The notes under the pieces are model-generated. The model worked only from the letters and a program-made list of their open reading frames with translations, had not been told where the DNA came from and did no database searches. A DNA stretch of 51,187 nucleotides from an uncultured Collinsella sp. GTDB lineage: Bacteria > Actinomycetota > Coriobacteriia > Coriobacteriales > Coriobacteriaceae. The stretch lies in assembly GCA_902495155.1 (NCBI GenBank), contig CABUWD010000002.1, positions 1-51,187 of the forward strand, given 5' to 3'. Position numbers and translations under genes: made by a program. Below, piece by piece: positions 7,237-15,734 of this stretch. Numbering within the stretch: position 1 is the stretch's first letter; every line of letters begins with the position of its first letter.

Positions 7237-8001
7237 ATGGCAATTAAACAGACGGCGGGCAGAGATGCCTTGGGGGACTTTGCCCCCAAATTTGCACAGC
7301 TCAATGACGATGTGCTGTTCGGAGAGGTGTGGAGCCGAGAAGACGGGCTTTCCCTTCGAGACCGCAGCGTGGTGACGGTGGTTGCCTTGATGGCACAGGG
7401 GCTGACGGACTCTTCGTTCCAATATCATCTGATGTCCGCAAAGAACAATGGCGTGACCAGGACGGAGATAGCAGAAATCCTTACGCACGCGGCGTTTTAC
7501 GCGGGATGGCCCAAGGCATGGGCGGCCTTCCGCATGGCGAAGGAGGTCTGGGCGGACGAAGACGCTGCCGACGCAAAGGCGCAGCACCAAAACGAGATGG
7601 CGTTTCCCATCGGTGCCCCCAACGACGCATTCGCGAAGTACTTTATCGGTCAAAGCTACCTCTCACCCCTTTCCACCGAGCAAGTCGGCGTTTACAACGT
7701 GACGTTTGAGCCCGGCTGCCGCAACAACTGGCACACCCATCACGCCAAAAGCGGCGGCGGGCAGATCCTCGTCTGCGTGGCTGGCCGAGGGTTTTACCAG
7801 GAATGGGGCAAACCGGCACAGGAGCTGTGCCCCGGCGATGTGGTAAATATTCCCGCAGGCGTAAAGCACTGGCACGGTGCGGCGCCCGACAGCTGGTTCT
7901 CCCATCTCGCGGTGGAGGTTCCGGGCGAGGATGCCTCCAACGAGTGGTCGGAGCCCGTGGACGACGAGCAATACCTTAAAGCGACCGACAAGGAGGCTTA
8001 G
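7237..8001 (+). CDS. Carboxymuconolactone decarboxylase-like protein fused to a cupin
   Basis: The start at 7237 (MAIKQTAGRDALGDFAPKFAQLNDDVLFGEVW) follows CAGGAGG with nine-base spacing. Of 254 residues, 15-110 form an alkylhydroperoxidase D/carboxymuconolactone-decarboxylase-like helical domain. It has the ExxxILTHAAFYAGWPKAW signature but not the CxxC of peroxidatic members. Residues 145-235 form a cupin with metal ligands in NNWHTHHA (His166, His168) and KHWHG (His211). This two-domain arrangement is common in gut anaerobes and often accompanies flavoproteins and hydrolases in MerR-controlled stress operons. The reaction is unknown. Two bases separate it from the next gene, so translation is coupled. 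Confidence 0.85.
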   Translation: MAIKQTAGRDALGDFAPKFAQLNDDVLFGEVWSREDGLSLRDRSVVTVVALMAQGLTDSSFQYHLMSAKNNGVTRTEIAEILTHAAFYAGWPKAWAAFRMAKEVWADEDAADAKAQHQNEMAFPIGAPNDAFAKYFIGQSYLSPLSTEQVGVYNVTFEPGCRNNWHTHHAKSGGGQILVCVAGRGFYQEWGKPAQELCPGDVVNIPAGVKHWHGAAPDSWFSHLAVEVPGEDASNEWSEPVDDEQYLKATDKEA

Positions 8002-8003
8002 GC

Positions 8004-8975
8004 ATGGAGCAGTTGAAACTGACGCAGGAATGGGACAAGGTGTTCCCCAAAAACGACAAGGTTGAGCACAGCAAGGCGACCTTCTACAACCGATACGGCA
8101 TCACGCTGGCTGCCGACGTGTACGTGCCTAAGAACGCGGAAGGCAAGCTGCCCGCCATCGCCGTCAGCGGCCCGTTTGGCGCGGTGAAGGAGCAGTCCTC
8201 CGGTCTGTACGCGCAGAAGATGGCGGAGCTGGGCTTTTTCGCAATTGCTTTTGACCCGTCCTATACCGGCGAGAGCGGCGGCACGCCCCGCTATGTAACA
8301 TCGCCAGACATCAACACCGAGGACTTCTGCGCAGCGGTGGATTTCCTCTCTGTGCAGGAAAGCGTTGACCCGGAGCGTATCGGCGTCATCGGTATCTGCG
8401 GTTGGGGCGGCATGGCAGTCAATGCGGCGGCTATCGACACCCGTATCAAAGCTACCGCGGCTATGACCATGTACGATATGACCCGTGTGACCGCCAACGG
8501 CTATTTTGACGCCGAGGATTCCGAGCAGGCGCGCTTTGAAAAGCGGAAAGCGCTGAACGCGCAGCGCACCGAGGACTATAAAAACGGCAGCTATGCGCTG
8601 GCGGGCGGCGTGGTCGATCCACTACCGGAGGATGCGCCGCAGTTCGTGAGGGACTATTACGCCTACTACAAGACTCCGCGTGGTTACCATCCCCGCAGCC
8701 TGAACTCCAACGGCGGCTGGAATATGACGTCCTCGCTGTCGTTTTTGAATATGCCGATTTTGCAATACAGCAGCGAAATTCGCTCTGCGGTACTGCTGGT
8801 GCATGGCGAGAAGGCGCACTCCCGCTATTTCAGCGAAACCGTGTACGGCAAGCTGACGGGGGACAACAAGGAATTGCTCATTATCCCTGGTGCCAGCCAC
8901 ACCGACCTTTACGATCAGATGGACATCATTCCGTTTGGAAAGCTGAAGGCATTCTTTGAGGAATATCTGAAATAA
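8004..8975 (+). CDS. Alpha/beta hydrolase, dienelactone-hydrolase-like with probable Cys nucleophile
   Basis: The 323-residue protein has an alpha/beta-hydrolase core: IAVSGPFGAVKEQSSGLYAQ (oxyanion loop), FDPSYTGESGG, a nucleophile elbow VIGICGWGG with Cys132 where most hydrolases have Ser, and GASHTDLYD near the end with the catalytic His. The acid may be in HGEKAHS. It resembles YcjY/dienelactone-hydrolase-like proteins. A helical insertion covers about residues 160-230. The ATG follows the previous stop by two bases, and its ribosome site AAGGAGG lies inside the upstream gene. It is probably a cytoplasmic esterase acting on a product of the same operon; no substrate can be named. Confidence 0.8.
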   Translation: MEQLKLTQEWDKVFPKNDKVEHSKATFYNRYGITLAADVYVPKNAEGKLPAIAVSGPFGAVKEQSSGLYAQKMAELGFFAIAFDPSYTGESGGTPRYVTSPDINTEDFCAAVDFLSVQESVDPERIGVIGICGWGGMAVNAAAIDTRIKATAAMTMYDMTRVTANGYFDAEDSEQARFEKRKALNAQRTEDYKNGSYALAGGVVDPLPEDAPQFVRDYYAYYKTPRGYHPRSLNSNGGWNMTSSLSFLNMPILQYSSEIRSAVLLVHGEKAHSRYFSETVYGKLTGDNKELLIIPGASHTDLYDQMDIIPFGKLKAFFEEYLK

Positions 8976-9086
8976 GGTGTGCCTTGATTTAATGCCAAGT
9001 CTCCAGCAACGATTCTTCTAAAGAGTGGGAGTAGCTGAAACGAGGCGATTGAATAACTCCATACGTTTAGGTTAAAACAAACTAAT

Positions 9087-9106
9087 ATGCCGCGCGCCTG
9101 CGGCAT
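9087..9106 (+). promoter_or_regulatory. Hairpin in the leader of the flavoprotein gene
   Basis: ATGCCGC (9087-9093) and GCGGCAT (9100-9106) form a perfect 7-bp stem with a six-base loop, four bases before the GGAGG of the next gene. It could modulate translation or mRNA stability, or be a weak barrier between the two genes. Upstream, 8976-9086 shows no gene. Confidence 0.4.
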
Positions 9107-9123
9107 GAAGGAGGGAGATTTCT

Positions 9124-9654
9124 ATGAACATCGTTGTATTGAGCGGCAGCCCGCGCAAGGGCGCCAATACCGACACCATGGTCGAGGCGTTTGCCGAGAC
9201 CGCGCGCGAGAGTGGCAATACGGTCGAGGTCGTCCGCGTTGCCAGCAAGAAGATTGCTGGTTGCCTGGGATGTCAGTACTGCTTTACCCATGAGGGCACC
9301 TGTGTGCAGAAGGATGACATGGCCGACGTGATCGAGTCGCTGAAAGGCGCCGACATGGTTGTCTTCGCTTCGCCTATCTACTGGTTTGATATCACTGCGC
9401 AGGAGAAGGCCGCCATCGACCGCCTGTACGCCTTCGGTGCCACGGGCTTCCCGTTCACCAAGACGGCCCTTTTGCTCGATAGCCACAGCGAGGGCGTCTA
9501 TGATGCGGCGATCGCTATGTACAAGTCAACCTGCGCGTACTGCAAGTGGGAGGACCAGGGCGTTGTCACCATCAGCGGTATGACCGAGCGCGACAGCATG
9601 GCATTGTCGCCCAAGTTGGAAGAGGTGCGAGAGCTCGCTCGTAAGCTCTCTTAA
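9124..9654 (+). CDS. Flavodoxin-fold NADPH-dependent FMN reductase, iron-sulfur flavoprotein-like
   Basis: The 176-residue protein opens MNIVVLSGSPRKGANTDTM, the FMN-phosphate loop of NADPH-dependent FMN reductases, and has FASPIYWFDITAQEK around residue 80. Cys47, Cys50, Cys53 and Cys60 (CLGCQYCFTHEGTC) follow the C-x2-C-x2-C-x6 spacing of archaeal and clostridial iron-sulfur flavoproteins, which hold a 4Fe-4S cluster there. Later cysteines (STCAYCKW) add a further CxxC. It probably transfers electrons from reduced pyridine nucleotide or ferredoxin. It has a strong GGAGGGAG site and follows the hydrolase by 148 bp, so it is likely part of the MerR-controlled group. Confidence 0.82.
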   Translation: MNIVVLSGSPRKGANTDTMVEAFAETARESGNTVEVVRVASKKIAGCLGCQYCFTHEGTCVQKDDMADVIESLKGADMVVFASPIYWFDITAQEKAAIDRLYAFGATGFPFTKTALLLDSHSEGVYDAAIAMYKSTCAYCKWEDQGVVTISGMTERDSMALSPKLEEVRELARKLS

Positions 9655-9751
9655 GGCAAGAAGAGCGCATGGCAATCGGTGGTGGTGGAAATGCTTGCAA
9701 TCCTTATCAAGAGATAGGGGTGTATTCCCTCAAGTGCCGTATAGAACAATT

Positions 9752-9797
9752 TTTTAACGCAGAAAAATAACTGAAAACAAATTAATCCGCGTTAAAA
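9752..9797. promoter_or_regulatory. AT-rich inverted repeat upstream of the ATPase gene
   Basis: TTTTAACGC (9752-9760) and GCGTTAAAA (9789-9797) are perfect 9-bp inverted arms 28 bp apart in a locally AT-rich stretch about 40-80 bp before the ATPase start. The AT bias contrasts with the surrounding GC-rich DNA. It could be an operator pair with a promoter inside; no clear -35/-10 pair was identified. Confidence 0.35.
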
Positions 9798-9833
9798 TAT
9801 TGTAAAACAGAAGTTCATGAGGGAAGGTTGCGC

Positions 9834-11123
9834 ATGCGTCGCAAGGCAGACGAGCTCCTTAGGGAATGGCGAGACAGGGCTGATAGAAAACCTTTGCTGG
9901 TCAAAGGCGTGCGCCAGTGCGGTAAGACCTATCTGCTCAGAACGTACGCCCAGGATCTTTTCGAATCGGTTGTCTACGTTAATCTTGAGAATGACCGGTC
10001 GGCGCGGGCGGATTTTTCGGGCGGTCTTGACCCTCATTCGATCGTACGCGCGATCGAGGCTCGTACGGGACAGCGTATCGTGCCTGGCAAAACCTTACTG
10101 TTCATTGACGAGATTCAGGCATGCGAGGAAGCGCTCACTTCCCTTAAATACTTTTGCGAAGATGCTCCCGAGTATTATGTTGCGGCTGCTGGGTCGCTTC
10201 TTGGGGTTGCCATTAACCATCAGTCGTATTCGTTCCCCGTTGGAAAGACCGACTTGATTGAGATGACTCCACTCGATTTCGAGGAGTATCTCTGGGCGAT
10301 GGGGCACGATCAGCTGGTCGATGAAATACGCTCGTCATTCGAGTTAATGGGTCCTCTTGCGCCAAGCCTTCATGAAAAGGCGCTTGGGCTCTATCGACAG
10401 TATCTTGTTGTTGGCGGAATGCCCGAGGCAGTCCAAACGTACATCGATGATCAGTCAATCATTGATGTGGCCGAAAAGCATCGGATTATTCTCGACGGTT
10501 ATTCCGCCGACACCAATAAGTATGCTGATGAACGCTTGAGCGCAAAGACGCGTGCGTGCTTCGATTCCATTCCACAGCAGCTTGCCAAAGAGAATCGTAA
10601 ATTTCAATACAAGGTAGTGCGAGCGGGGGGCAATGCGTCTCTCTTTGGAGATGCTCTCGACTGGCTTGTATTGTCGGGTACGGTGGCGCGCTGCAGCCTA
10701 GTCGGGCAGATTGAAAGCCCTTTAGAGGCCTTCGTTAACCCTTCTGCTTTTAAAATCTATCAGGCGGATACAGGGCTGCTCGTCTCCAAGGCCGGTGCTC
10801 AACGCGCCGATATTCTTGCCGGCATCGGCGGAACATTCATGGGTGCACTTACCGAAAACTACGTTGCCCAACAGCTTTCAGCCATGGGCTATCCGCTGCA
10901 TTATTGGGCGCGAGATAATCGTGCGGAAATCGACTTTGTAGTAGAGAAGCAGGGATGCTTGTCTGCGATTGAAGTCAAGGCGGGGGAGAACACAAGATCT
11001 CGAAGCCTGTCCTCACTTAAAAAGACCCATCCGGGCGTGCGCCTTATCAGGCTATCGACTAAGCCCTTTGGAATGAATGATGGACTTATGTCTGTTCCAC
11101 TTTATGCGGCATTTTGTCTATAG
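9834..11123 (+). CDS. AAA ATPase with DUF4143 and PD-(D/E)XK-like C-terminus
   Basis: The 429-residue product, started at ATG 9834 behind GAGGGAAGG, has a Walker A GVRQCGKT (25-32), Walker B LLFIDEIQ (about 86-93) and a sensor AAAGSLLGVA. A helical DUF4143 region follows (LYRQYLVVGGMPEAV onward). The C-terminus has a nuclease-like core TENYVAQQL...YWARDNRAEIDFVV...AIEVKAG. Such proteins are frequent, usually as singletons, in gut bacteria and archaea; their role is unknown, with DNA-related functions proposed. It is monocistronic, with an AT-rich promoter region before it and a strong terminator after it. The truncated relative at 1538 has lost the P-loop Lys and Walker B Glu that this copy keeps. 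Confidence 0.85.
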   Translation: MRRKADELLREWRDRADRKPLLVKGVRQCGKTYLLRTYAQDLFESVVYVNLENDRSARADFSGGLDPHSIVRAIEARTGQRIVPGKTLLFIDEIQACEEALTSLKYFCEDAPEYYVAAAGSLLGVAINHQSYSFPVGKTDLIEMTPLDFEEYLWAMGHDQLVDEIRSSFELMGPLAPSLHEKALGLYRQYLVVGGMPEAVQTYIDDQSIIDVAEKHRIILDGYSADTNKYADERLSAKTRACFDSIPQQLAKENRKFQYKVVRAGGNASLFGDALDWLVLSGTVARCSLVGQIESPLEAFVNPSAFKIYQADTGLLVSKAGAQRADILAGIGGTFMGALTENYVAQQLSAMGYPLHYWARDNRAEIDFVVEKQGCLSAIEVKAGENTRSRSLSSLKKTHPGVRLIRLSTKPFGMNDGLMSVPLYAAFCL

Positions 11124-11145
11124 GGAAGATGCTACTGTAATGCAT

Positions 11146-11183
11146 GGGGCCCGGAGCGCGGCATTTACTGCGCTCCGGGCCCC
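11146..11183. terminator. Bidirectional terminator between the ATPase gene and parC
   Basis: GGGGCCCGGAGCGC (11146-11159) and GCGCTCCGGGCCCC (11170-11183) form a perfect 14-bp stem with a ten-base loop between two convergent genes. On the plus side CCGTTTT follows. Confidence 0.75.
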
Positions 11184-11218
11184 ACCGTTTTAAGAGCTTA
11201 TGGCGGTCTGCCGTCGTC

Positions 11219-13459
11219 CTAGTCAAACAGACTCGGCATGTCGTTTTCTTTCATGAGGGCACCGGCGGAGGGTAGGCTCTGTGCGGTGAACTTTTCGGCC
11301 GAGACGCCGGCGCCAAGAATCTCCTCGGTCGTGCCGACCGTGGTGACCGAGCGGCCCTTCTTTGCCGTGAAGGCCTGGACGCCCTGCGTGTTGGTGGTCG
11401 TCTTGGTCTTGAGCAACGACGTGTTGAAGTTCATCAGGCGATAGTCGCTCGAGACCAGCGCGAGGTCGCGGTCTTCCTTGAGTACCTGCGCATACAGCAG
11501 TTTGCTGCCGCCGTAGATTGCGTTCTTGAGGCGCTTGCGGTTGGTCTTGGTGACGTATCCGGCAAGTGCGACGCGCACTACGCGGCCGTTCTCAAAGACA
11601 AACAGCACGTCGGCCTTGTAGTCCTCGGGGTCGATGACCCAGATCACGCTCTCGTCGGGTTCCATCTCAAGATCGGTCGGCAGGTACGAGCCCAGCTGGG
11701 CCGACTTGGTGTCCTCAAACGCCGCAACCTTGCACTTGTACACCTGGCTCTTGTTGGTAAAGACCAGCAGCTCGTGGGTGTTGGAGGACGGGAACTCGAT
11801 AAAGGGTTTGTCGCCGTCCTTGTACTTGAGCGTGGTCGCCTTCTTGAGTACGCGGTCCGTCATCTTCTTAAGGTAGCCATCGCGCGAGAGCATGATGGTG
11901 ACCGGGTACTCCTCGACCTCGGGCTCCAAGCTTACCTCGATAACCTCATGGGGCTCAATCCTGCCCGTGCGGCGTGGCATCACGTACTTCTTGTTGACCG
12001 CGGCCAGCTCATCGCTGATGACCTTCTTGATGTTCTCCTCGCTGGAGAGGATCTCCTCAAGCTCGGCAATCTCGCCTTCGAGCTTGGCGATGTCCTTGGT
12101 GCGGTTGAGGATGTATTCCTCGTTGATGTTGCGGAGCTTAAGCTCGGCAACAAACTCGGCCTGGGTCTCGTCGATGTCGAAACCCTTCATAAGGTTGGGC
12201 ACGACCTCGGCTTCGAGCTTGGTGCCGCGGATGATGGCGATGGCCTTGTCGATGTCGAGCAAGATCGCCTCGAGGCCGTGCAGCAGGTGCAGGCGCTCGG
12301 ACTTTTTGCCCAGGTCAAAGTTAATGCGGCGACGCGTGGACTCAATACGCCACTTGACCCACTCGTGCAAGATCTGGCGCACGCCCATAACGCGGGGATA
12401 GCCGTCGACCAGTACGTTGAAGTTGCACGAGAACGAATCCTGCAGCGTGGTCGAGCGATAGAGCTTGGCCATGAGTTTGTCGGGGTCGACGCCACGCTTA
12501 AGGTCGATGGCGATGCGCAGACCCGAAAGGTCGGTCTCGTCGCGAATGTCAGCGATCTCCTTGACCTTGCCCTCCTTGGAGAGCTTGACGATGCGCTCGA
12601 TGATGACATCGGTCTTGGTGGTGTAGGGGATCTCGTAGACCTCGATGATGCGCTCTTCGGGAATCCAGCGCCAGCGGGAGCGAATCTGGAAGCTGCCCAG
12701 GCCGGTCTCGACGATCTTCTCCATCTCCTCGCGGCGGTAGATGATCTCGCCGCCGGTCGAGAAGTCGGGCATGGGCATGTACTCGAGCAGGTCGCAGTCG
12801 GGATCCTTGAGGTAGTGCATCGTTGCGGTACAGACCTCGTTGAGGTTAAAGCCGCAGATGTCAGACGCCATGGCGACGCCGATGCCCTTGTTGGCCGAGA
12901 CGAGGATGTTGGGGAACGTGGTGGGCAGCAGACGCGGTTCCTTCATGGCCCCGTCGTAGCTGTCGACAAAGTCGACCGGGTCCTTGTCGATGTCCTTGAA
13001 GATCTCGGCGCTGATGGGGGAGAGCTTGGCCTCGGTATAACGCGAGGCGGCATAGCTCAGGTCGCCCGAATAGTACTTGCCAAAGTTGCCCTTCGACTCC
13101 ACGAAGGGGGCAAGCAGCGCCTCATTGCCGGTTGCCAGACGCACCATCGTCTCGTAGATCGCGGCGTCGCCGTGCGGGTTGAGCTTCATGGTCTGGCCCA
13201 CGATGTTGGCGCTCTTCTGGCGCTCGCCCTTGAGCAGACCCATCTTGTACATGGTGTAGAGCAACTTGCGGTGCGAGGGCTTAAAGCCGTCGATCTCGGG
13301 GAACGCACGCGAAACGTTGACGCTCATAGCGTAGGGCATGTAGTTGACCTCGAGCGTTTGCGTGATTGGCTGATCGGTGACCTCGGAGTGCAGGCCGATG
13401 ACGTTCTCGGCGTTGACCTGCTTTTTCTTTGGCTGGTTCTTCGTCTTCTTCTTTGCCAC
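11219..13459 (-). CDS. parC: DNA topoisomerase IV subunit A-type protein
   Basis: The frame starts at GTG 13459 behind GAGG and encodes 746 residues. A lysine-rich N-terminus precedes the breakage-reunion domain, with the active Tyr141 in AASRYTEAKL and a QRDR segment HGDAAIYETMVRLA (96-109). A coiled region near 455-490 and a C-terminal beta-pinwheel from about 515 follow. I saw no QRRGGKG GyrA box, and the gene is paired with parE rather than near dnaA or recF, so I call it the topoisomerase IV or second type II enzyme. It cuts and passes DNA to decatenate chromosomes. At the positions of E. coli Ser83 and Asp87 it has Ala99 and Glu103. It is 45 bp downstream of parE, and the pair shares an SOS-box promoter. 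Confidence 0.88.
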   Translation of the reverse strand: MAKKKTKNQPKKKQVNAENVIGLHSEVTDQPITQTLEVNYMPYAMSVNVSRAFPEIDGFKPSHRKLLYTMYKMGLLKGERQKSANIVGQTMKLNPHGDAAIYETMVRLATGNEALLAPFVESKGNFGKYYSGDLSYAASRYTEAKLSPISAEIFKDIDKDPVDFVDSYDGAMKEPRLLPTTFPNILVSANKGIGVAMASDICGFNLNEVCTATMHYLKDPDCDLLEYMPMPDFSTGGEIIYRREEMEKIVETGLGSFQIRSRWRWIPEERIIEVYEIPYTTKTDVIIERIVKLSKEGKVKEIADIRDETDLSGLRIAIDLKRGVDPDKLMAKLYRSTTLQDSFSCNFNVLVDGYPRVMGVRQILHEWVKWRIESTRRRINFDLGKKSERLHLLHGLEAILLDIDKAIAIIRGTKLEAEVVPNLMKGFDIDETQAEFVAELKLRNINEEYILNRTKDIAKLEGEIAELEEILSSEENIKKVISDELAAVNKKYVMPRRTGRIEPHEVIEVSLEPEVEEYPVTIMLSRDGYLKKMTDRVLKKATTLKYKDGDKPFIEFPSSNTHELLVFTNKSQVYKCKVAAFEDTKSAQLGSYLPTDLEMEPDESVIWVIDPEDYKADVLFVFENGRVVRVALAGYVTKTNRKRLKNAIYGGSKLLYAQVLKEDRDLALVSSDYRLMNFNTSLLKTKTTTNTQGVQAFTAKKGRSVTTVGTTEEILGAGVSAEKFTAQSLPSAGALMKENDMPSLFD

Positions 13460-13504
13460 GATATCCTCTTGAACTTCTTATAGGCCGTCGTTGTCGATTT
13501 GCTG

Positions 13505-15502
13505 CTACTGCAGGTCCAGCTGGTCCAGGTATTCCTTGCCGTGCTCGGAGATATGGCGCTTGCGGCCCGCCTCGTCGTTGCCCAGCAACAGGTTGAACAT
13601 AGTTTCCATCTTGGTGACGTCCTCGGGCTCCACCTTGATCAGGCGACGCGTCTCGGGGTTCATGGTGGTGAGCCACATCATGTCCGGATCGTTCTCACCA
13701 AGACCCTTGGAGCGGTTGATGGAGCACTTTTGGTCGCCGATTTCCTTGAGGATGCCGTTCTTCTCGAGCTCGGTGTAGGCAAAGTAGGTCTTCTCTTTGC
13801 AGTTGATCTCGTAGAGCGGCGACTCGGCGATATACACGTAGCCTTCGTCGATAAGCGTGGGCACCAGGCGGTAGAGCATGGTGAGCACGAGCGTGCGGAT
13901 GTGATAACCGTCGACATCGGCGTCCGTACAGATGATGACCTTGTTCCAGTTGAGGTTGTCCAGGTCAAAGGCGCCGAGGTTCTTGATGCGCTTGTCTTTG
14001 ATCTCCACGCCGCAGCCCAGCACGCGCATGAGGTCCATGATGATGTCGGACTTAAAGATGCGCGGGTAGTCCTCCTTCAGGCAGTTGAGGATCTTGCCGC
14101 GGACGGGCATAACGCCCTGGAACTCGGCATCGCGCGAGGTGCGAATGGCACCTGCTGCCGAGTCGCCCTCTACGATGTAGATTTCGCGGCGGCTCTTGTC
14201 CTTGGAGCGGCAGTCGATGAACTTCTGCACGCGGTTGGCCATGTCGGTCTTCTGCTGCAGGTTGGTCTTGATGCTCTGGCGCGTCTTCTCGGCATTCTCG
14301 CGCGAGCGCTTGTTGATGAGCACCTGCTCCATGATCTTGTTGGCGGCGTCTTTGTTCTCGATCAAGTAGGTCGAGAGGCGTTCCTTAAAGAATGCCGTCA
14401 TGGCCTGCTGGATAAAGCGGTTATTGATGGCCTTCTTAGTCTGGTTTTCGTAGGACGTCTGGGTGGAGAAGCAGTTGGTCACCAGCACCAGACAGTCCTG
14501 GACGTCCGGCCATTTGATGCCGCTCTCGTTTTTGTTGTACTTGCCCTGTTGCTTAATGTAAGCATCGATGGCGCTGGTCAGAGCGCTACGGGCGGCCTTC
14601 TCGGGCGAACCGCCGTTCTCGAGCCAGGAGGAGTTGTGGTAGTACTCCTGCATCATGAAGGTGCGCGAGAAGCACATGCACGCGGTGATCTTTACGTTGT
14701 AGTCGGGCAAGTCCTCACGGTCGCGACCGCGACGATCGGCCTCGATAAAGAAAGGCTCGGTAAGGTAGTCGGTACCGACCTTCTCGAGCACATAGTCCTC
14801 GATGCCCTTGGGGTAGCAAAAGTCCTCTTCGGAAAACTCGCCATCGTCGCCCTCGATGCGCAGGCGGAAGGTCACGTTGGCGTTGACCACGGCCTGACGG
14901 CGCATGGTCTCGCGATACCAATCGTGGGGAATGCTAATCGAGGTAAAGACCTCAAGATCGGGGCGCCACTTGATAGTGGTGCCGGTGCGGTTCTCGTCGC
15001 TAGGCTCAATCTCGAGTGCCTTCTTTTTGGCGCCGACGACCTTGCCCTTCTTAAAGTGTAAGGAGTACTTGTTGCCGTCACGCCAGACGGTGACGTCCAT
15101 GTACTCGGAAGCGTACTGAGTCGCGCACGAGCCCAGGCCGTTGGTGCCGAGCGAGAAGTCGTAGTCGCCGCCCTGGTTGTTGTTATACTTGCCGCCGGCA
15201 TAGAGCTCGCAAAAGACAAGTTCCCAGTTAAAGCGTTTCTCGGAGGGGTTCCAGTCGAGCGGGCAGCCGCGGCCGTTGTCCTCTACCTGAATGGAGCCAT
15301 CGCGAAAGGCGGTAAGGGTGATGAGCTTGCCGTAGCCCTGGCGCGCCTCGTCAACGGCGTTGGACAGAATCTCGAAGGCAGCGTGTGCACAGCCATCGAG
15401 TCCGTCCGAGCCAAAGATAACGGCAGGGCGCAGGCGTACGCGCTCCTCGTCCTTGAGCTGGCGGATACTGTCGTTACCATAGTTTGCGGTGTTTTTTGCC
15501 AT
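13505..15502 (-). CDS. parE: DNA topoisomerase IV subunit B-type ATPase
   Basis: The 665-residue protein has the GHKL ATPase motifs EILSNAVDEA (Asn48), EDNGRGCP (74-81) and GTNGLGS (near 118). It then has a transducer domain and a TOPRIM domain with YIVEGDSAAGAI and DADVDGYHIRTL. PVRGKILN and INRSKGLGEND are standard GyrB/ParE signatures. It powers strand passage with the adjacent ParC. The ATG at 15502 follows AGGGAGC. The insertion-rich N-terminal half (FNWELVFCELYAGGKYNNNQGGDYDF) is typical of the Gram-positive/actinobacterial second-type subunit rather than housekeeping GyrB; whether it acts as true ParE is inferred from pairing and sequence character. Confidence 0.88.
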   Translation of the reverse strand: MAKNTANYGNDSIRQLKDEERVRLRPAVIFGSDGLDGCAHAAFEILSNAVDEARQGYGKLITLTAFRDGSIQVEDNGRGCPLDWNPSEKRFNWELVFCELYAGGKYNNNQGGDYDFSLGTNGLGSCATQYASEYMDVTVWRDGNKYSLHFKKGKVVGAKKKALEIEPSDENRTGTTIKWRPDLEVFTSISIPHDWYRETMRRQAVVNANVTFRLRIEGDDGEFSEEDFCYPKGIEDYVLEKVGTDYLTEPFFIEADRRGRDREDLPDYNVKITACMCFSRTFMMQEYYHNSSWLENGGSPEKAARSALTSAIDAYIKQQGKYNKNESGIKWPDVQDCLVLVTNCFSTQTSYENQTKKAINNRFIQQAMTAFFKERLSTYLIENKDAANKIMEQVLINKRSRENAEKTRQSIKTNLQQKTDMANRVQKFIDCRSKDKSRREIYIVEGDSAAGAIRTSRDAEFQGVMPVRGKILNCLKEDYPRIFKSDIIMDLMRVLGCGVEIKDKRIKNLGAFDLDNLNWNKVIICTDADVDGYHIRTLVLTMLYRLVPTLIDEGYVYIAESPLYEINCKEKTYFAYTELEKNGILKEIGDQKCSINRSKGLGENDPDMMWLTTMNPETRRLIKVEPEDVTKMETMFNLLLGNDEAGRKRHISEHGKEYLDQLDLQ

Positions 15503-15556
15503 ACTCGCTCTCTCGGTGCTCCCTTGCTGCGTTTAAGTCATATAGATAGTCAAGGT

Positions 15557-15585
15557 AGCATAGCCCAGCCCACAGACGATTCCAA
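15557..15585 (-). promoter_or_regulatory. Promoter of parE-parC
   Basis: On the minus strand TTGGAA (15585-15580), a 17-bp spacer and TATGCT (15562-15557) make a reasonable sigma-70-type promoter about 55 bp before the parE start. A LexA-type box lies 16 bp upstream of the -35. Confidence 0.5.
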
Positions 15586-15601
15586 CCAACACGAAATCCA
15601 T

Positions 15602-15615
15602 CGAACAATCGTTCG
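15602..15615. promoter_or_regulatory. LexA (SOS) box upstream of parE
   Basis: CGAACAATCGTTCG matches the Gram-positive/actinobacterial SOS consensus CGAAC-N4-GTTCG perfectly, and the symmetry extends as TCGAAC/GTTCGG. It is 87-100 bp before the parE start. In Bacillus subtilis parE-parC belongs to the LexA regulon, which fits. The site could equally affect the rightward HTH gene at 15822. Confidence 0.7.
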
Positions 15616-15634
15616 GAGTTCGATGGAGATTCGT

Positions 15635-15671
15635 TTACTCGGACAAAACCGAGTCGGTTCTGTCCGAGTAA
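15635..15671. repeat. Long near-perfect inverted repeat between parE and the HTH gene
   Basis: The arms TTACTCGGACAAAACC (15635-15650) and GGTTCTGTCCGAGTAA (15656-15671) pair over 16 positions with a single mismatch and a GAGTC loop. There is no T-run, so it is more likely an operator or cruciform/hairpin than a terminator. Related GTCGGACAT and TGTCTGA motifs follow toward the HTH promoter. Confidence 0.6.
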
Positions 15672-15734
15672 GTTTGAATAGTGAACCGAAGTTGTAATGT
15701 CCGCATGGCGATGTCGGACATGGTTTTCATAATG

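Noticed and set aside
11774..13483. Long plus-strand frame of 569 codons opposite parC
   Set aside because: It is antisense to a clearly conserved parC; its translation is low-complexity Val/Leu/Asp-rich, typical of a shadow frame in GC-rich DNA.
13499..15061. Long plus-strand frame of 520 codons opposite parE
   Set aside because: Antisense shadow of parE with no domain or start signal.
15602..15671. LexA box and adjacent inverted repeat as one operator
   Set aside because: The sequences of the two palindromes are unrelated and 20 bp apart, so they are recorded separately.
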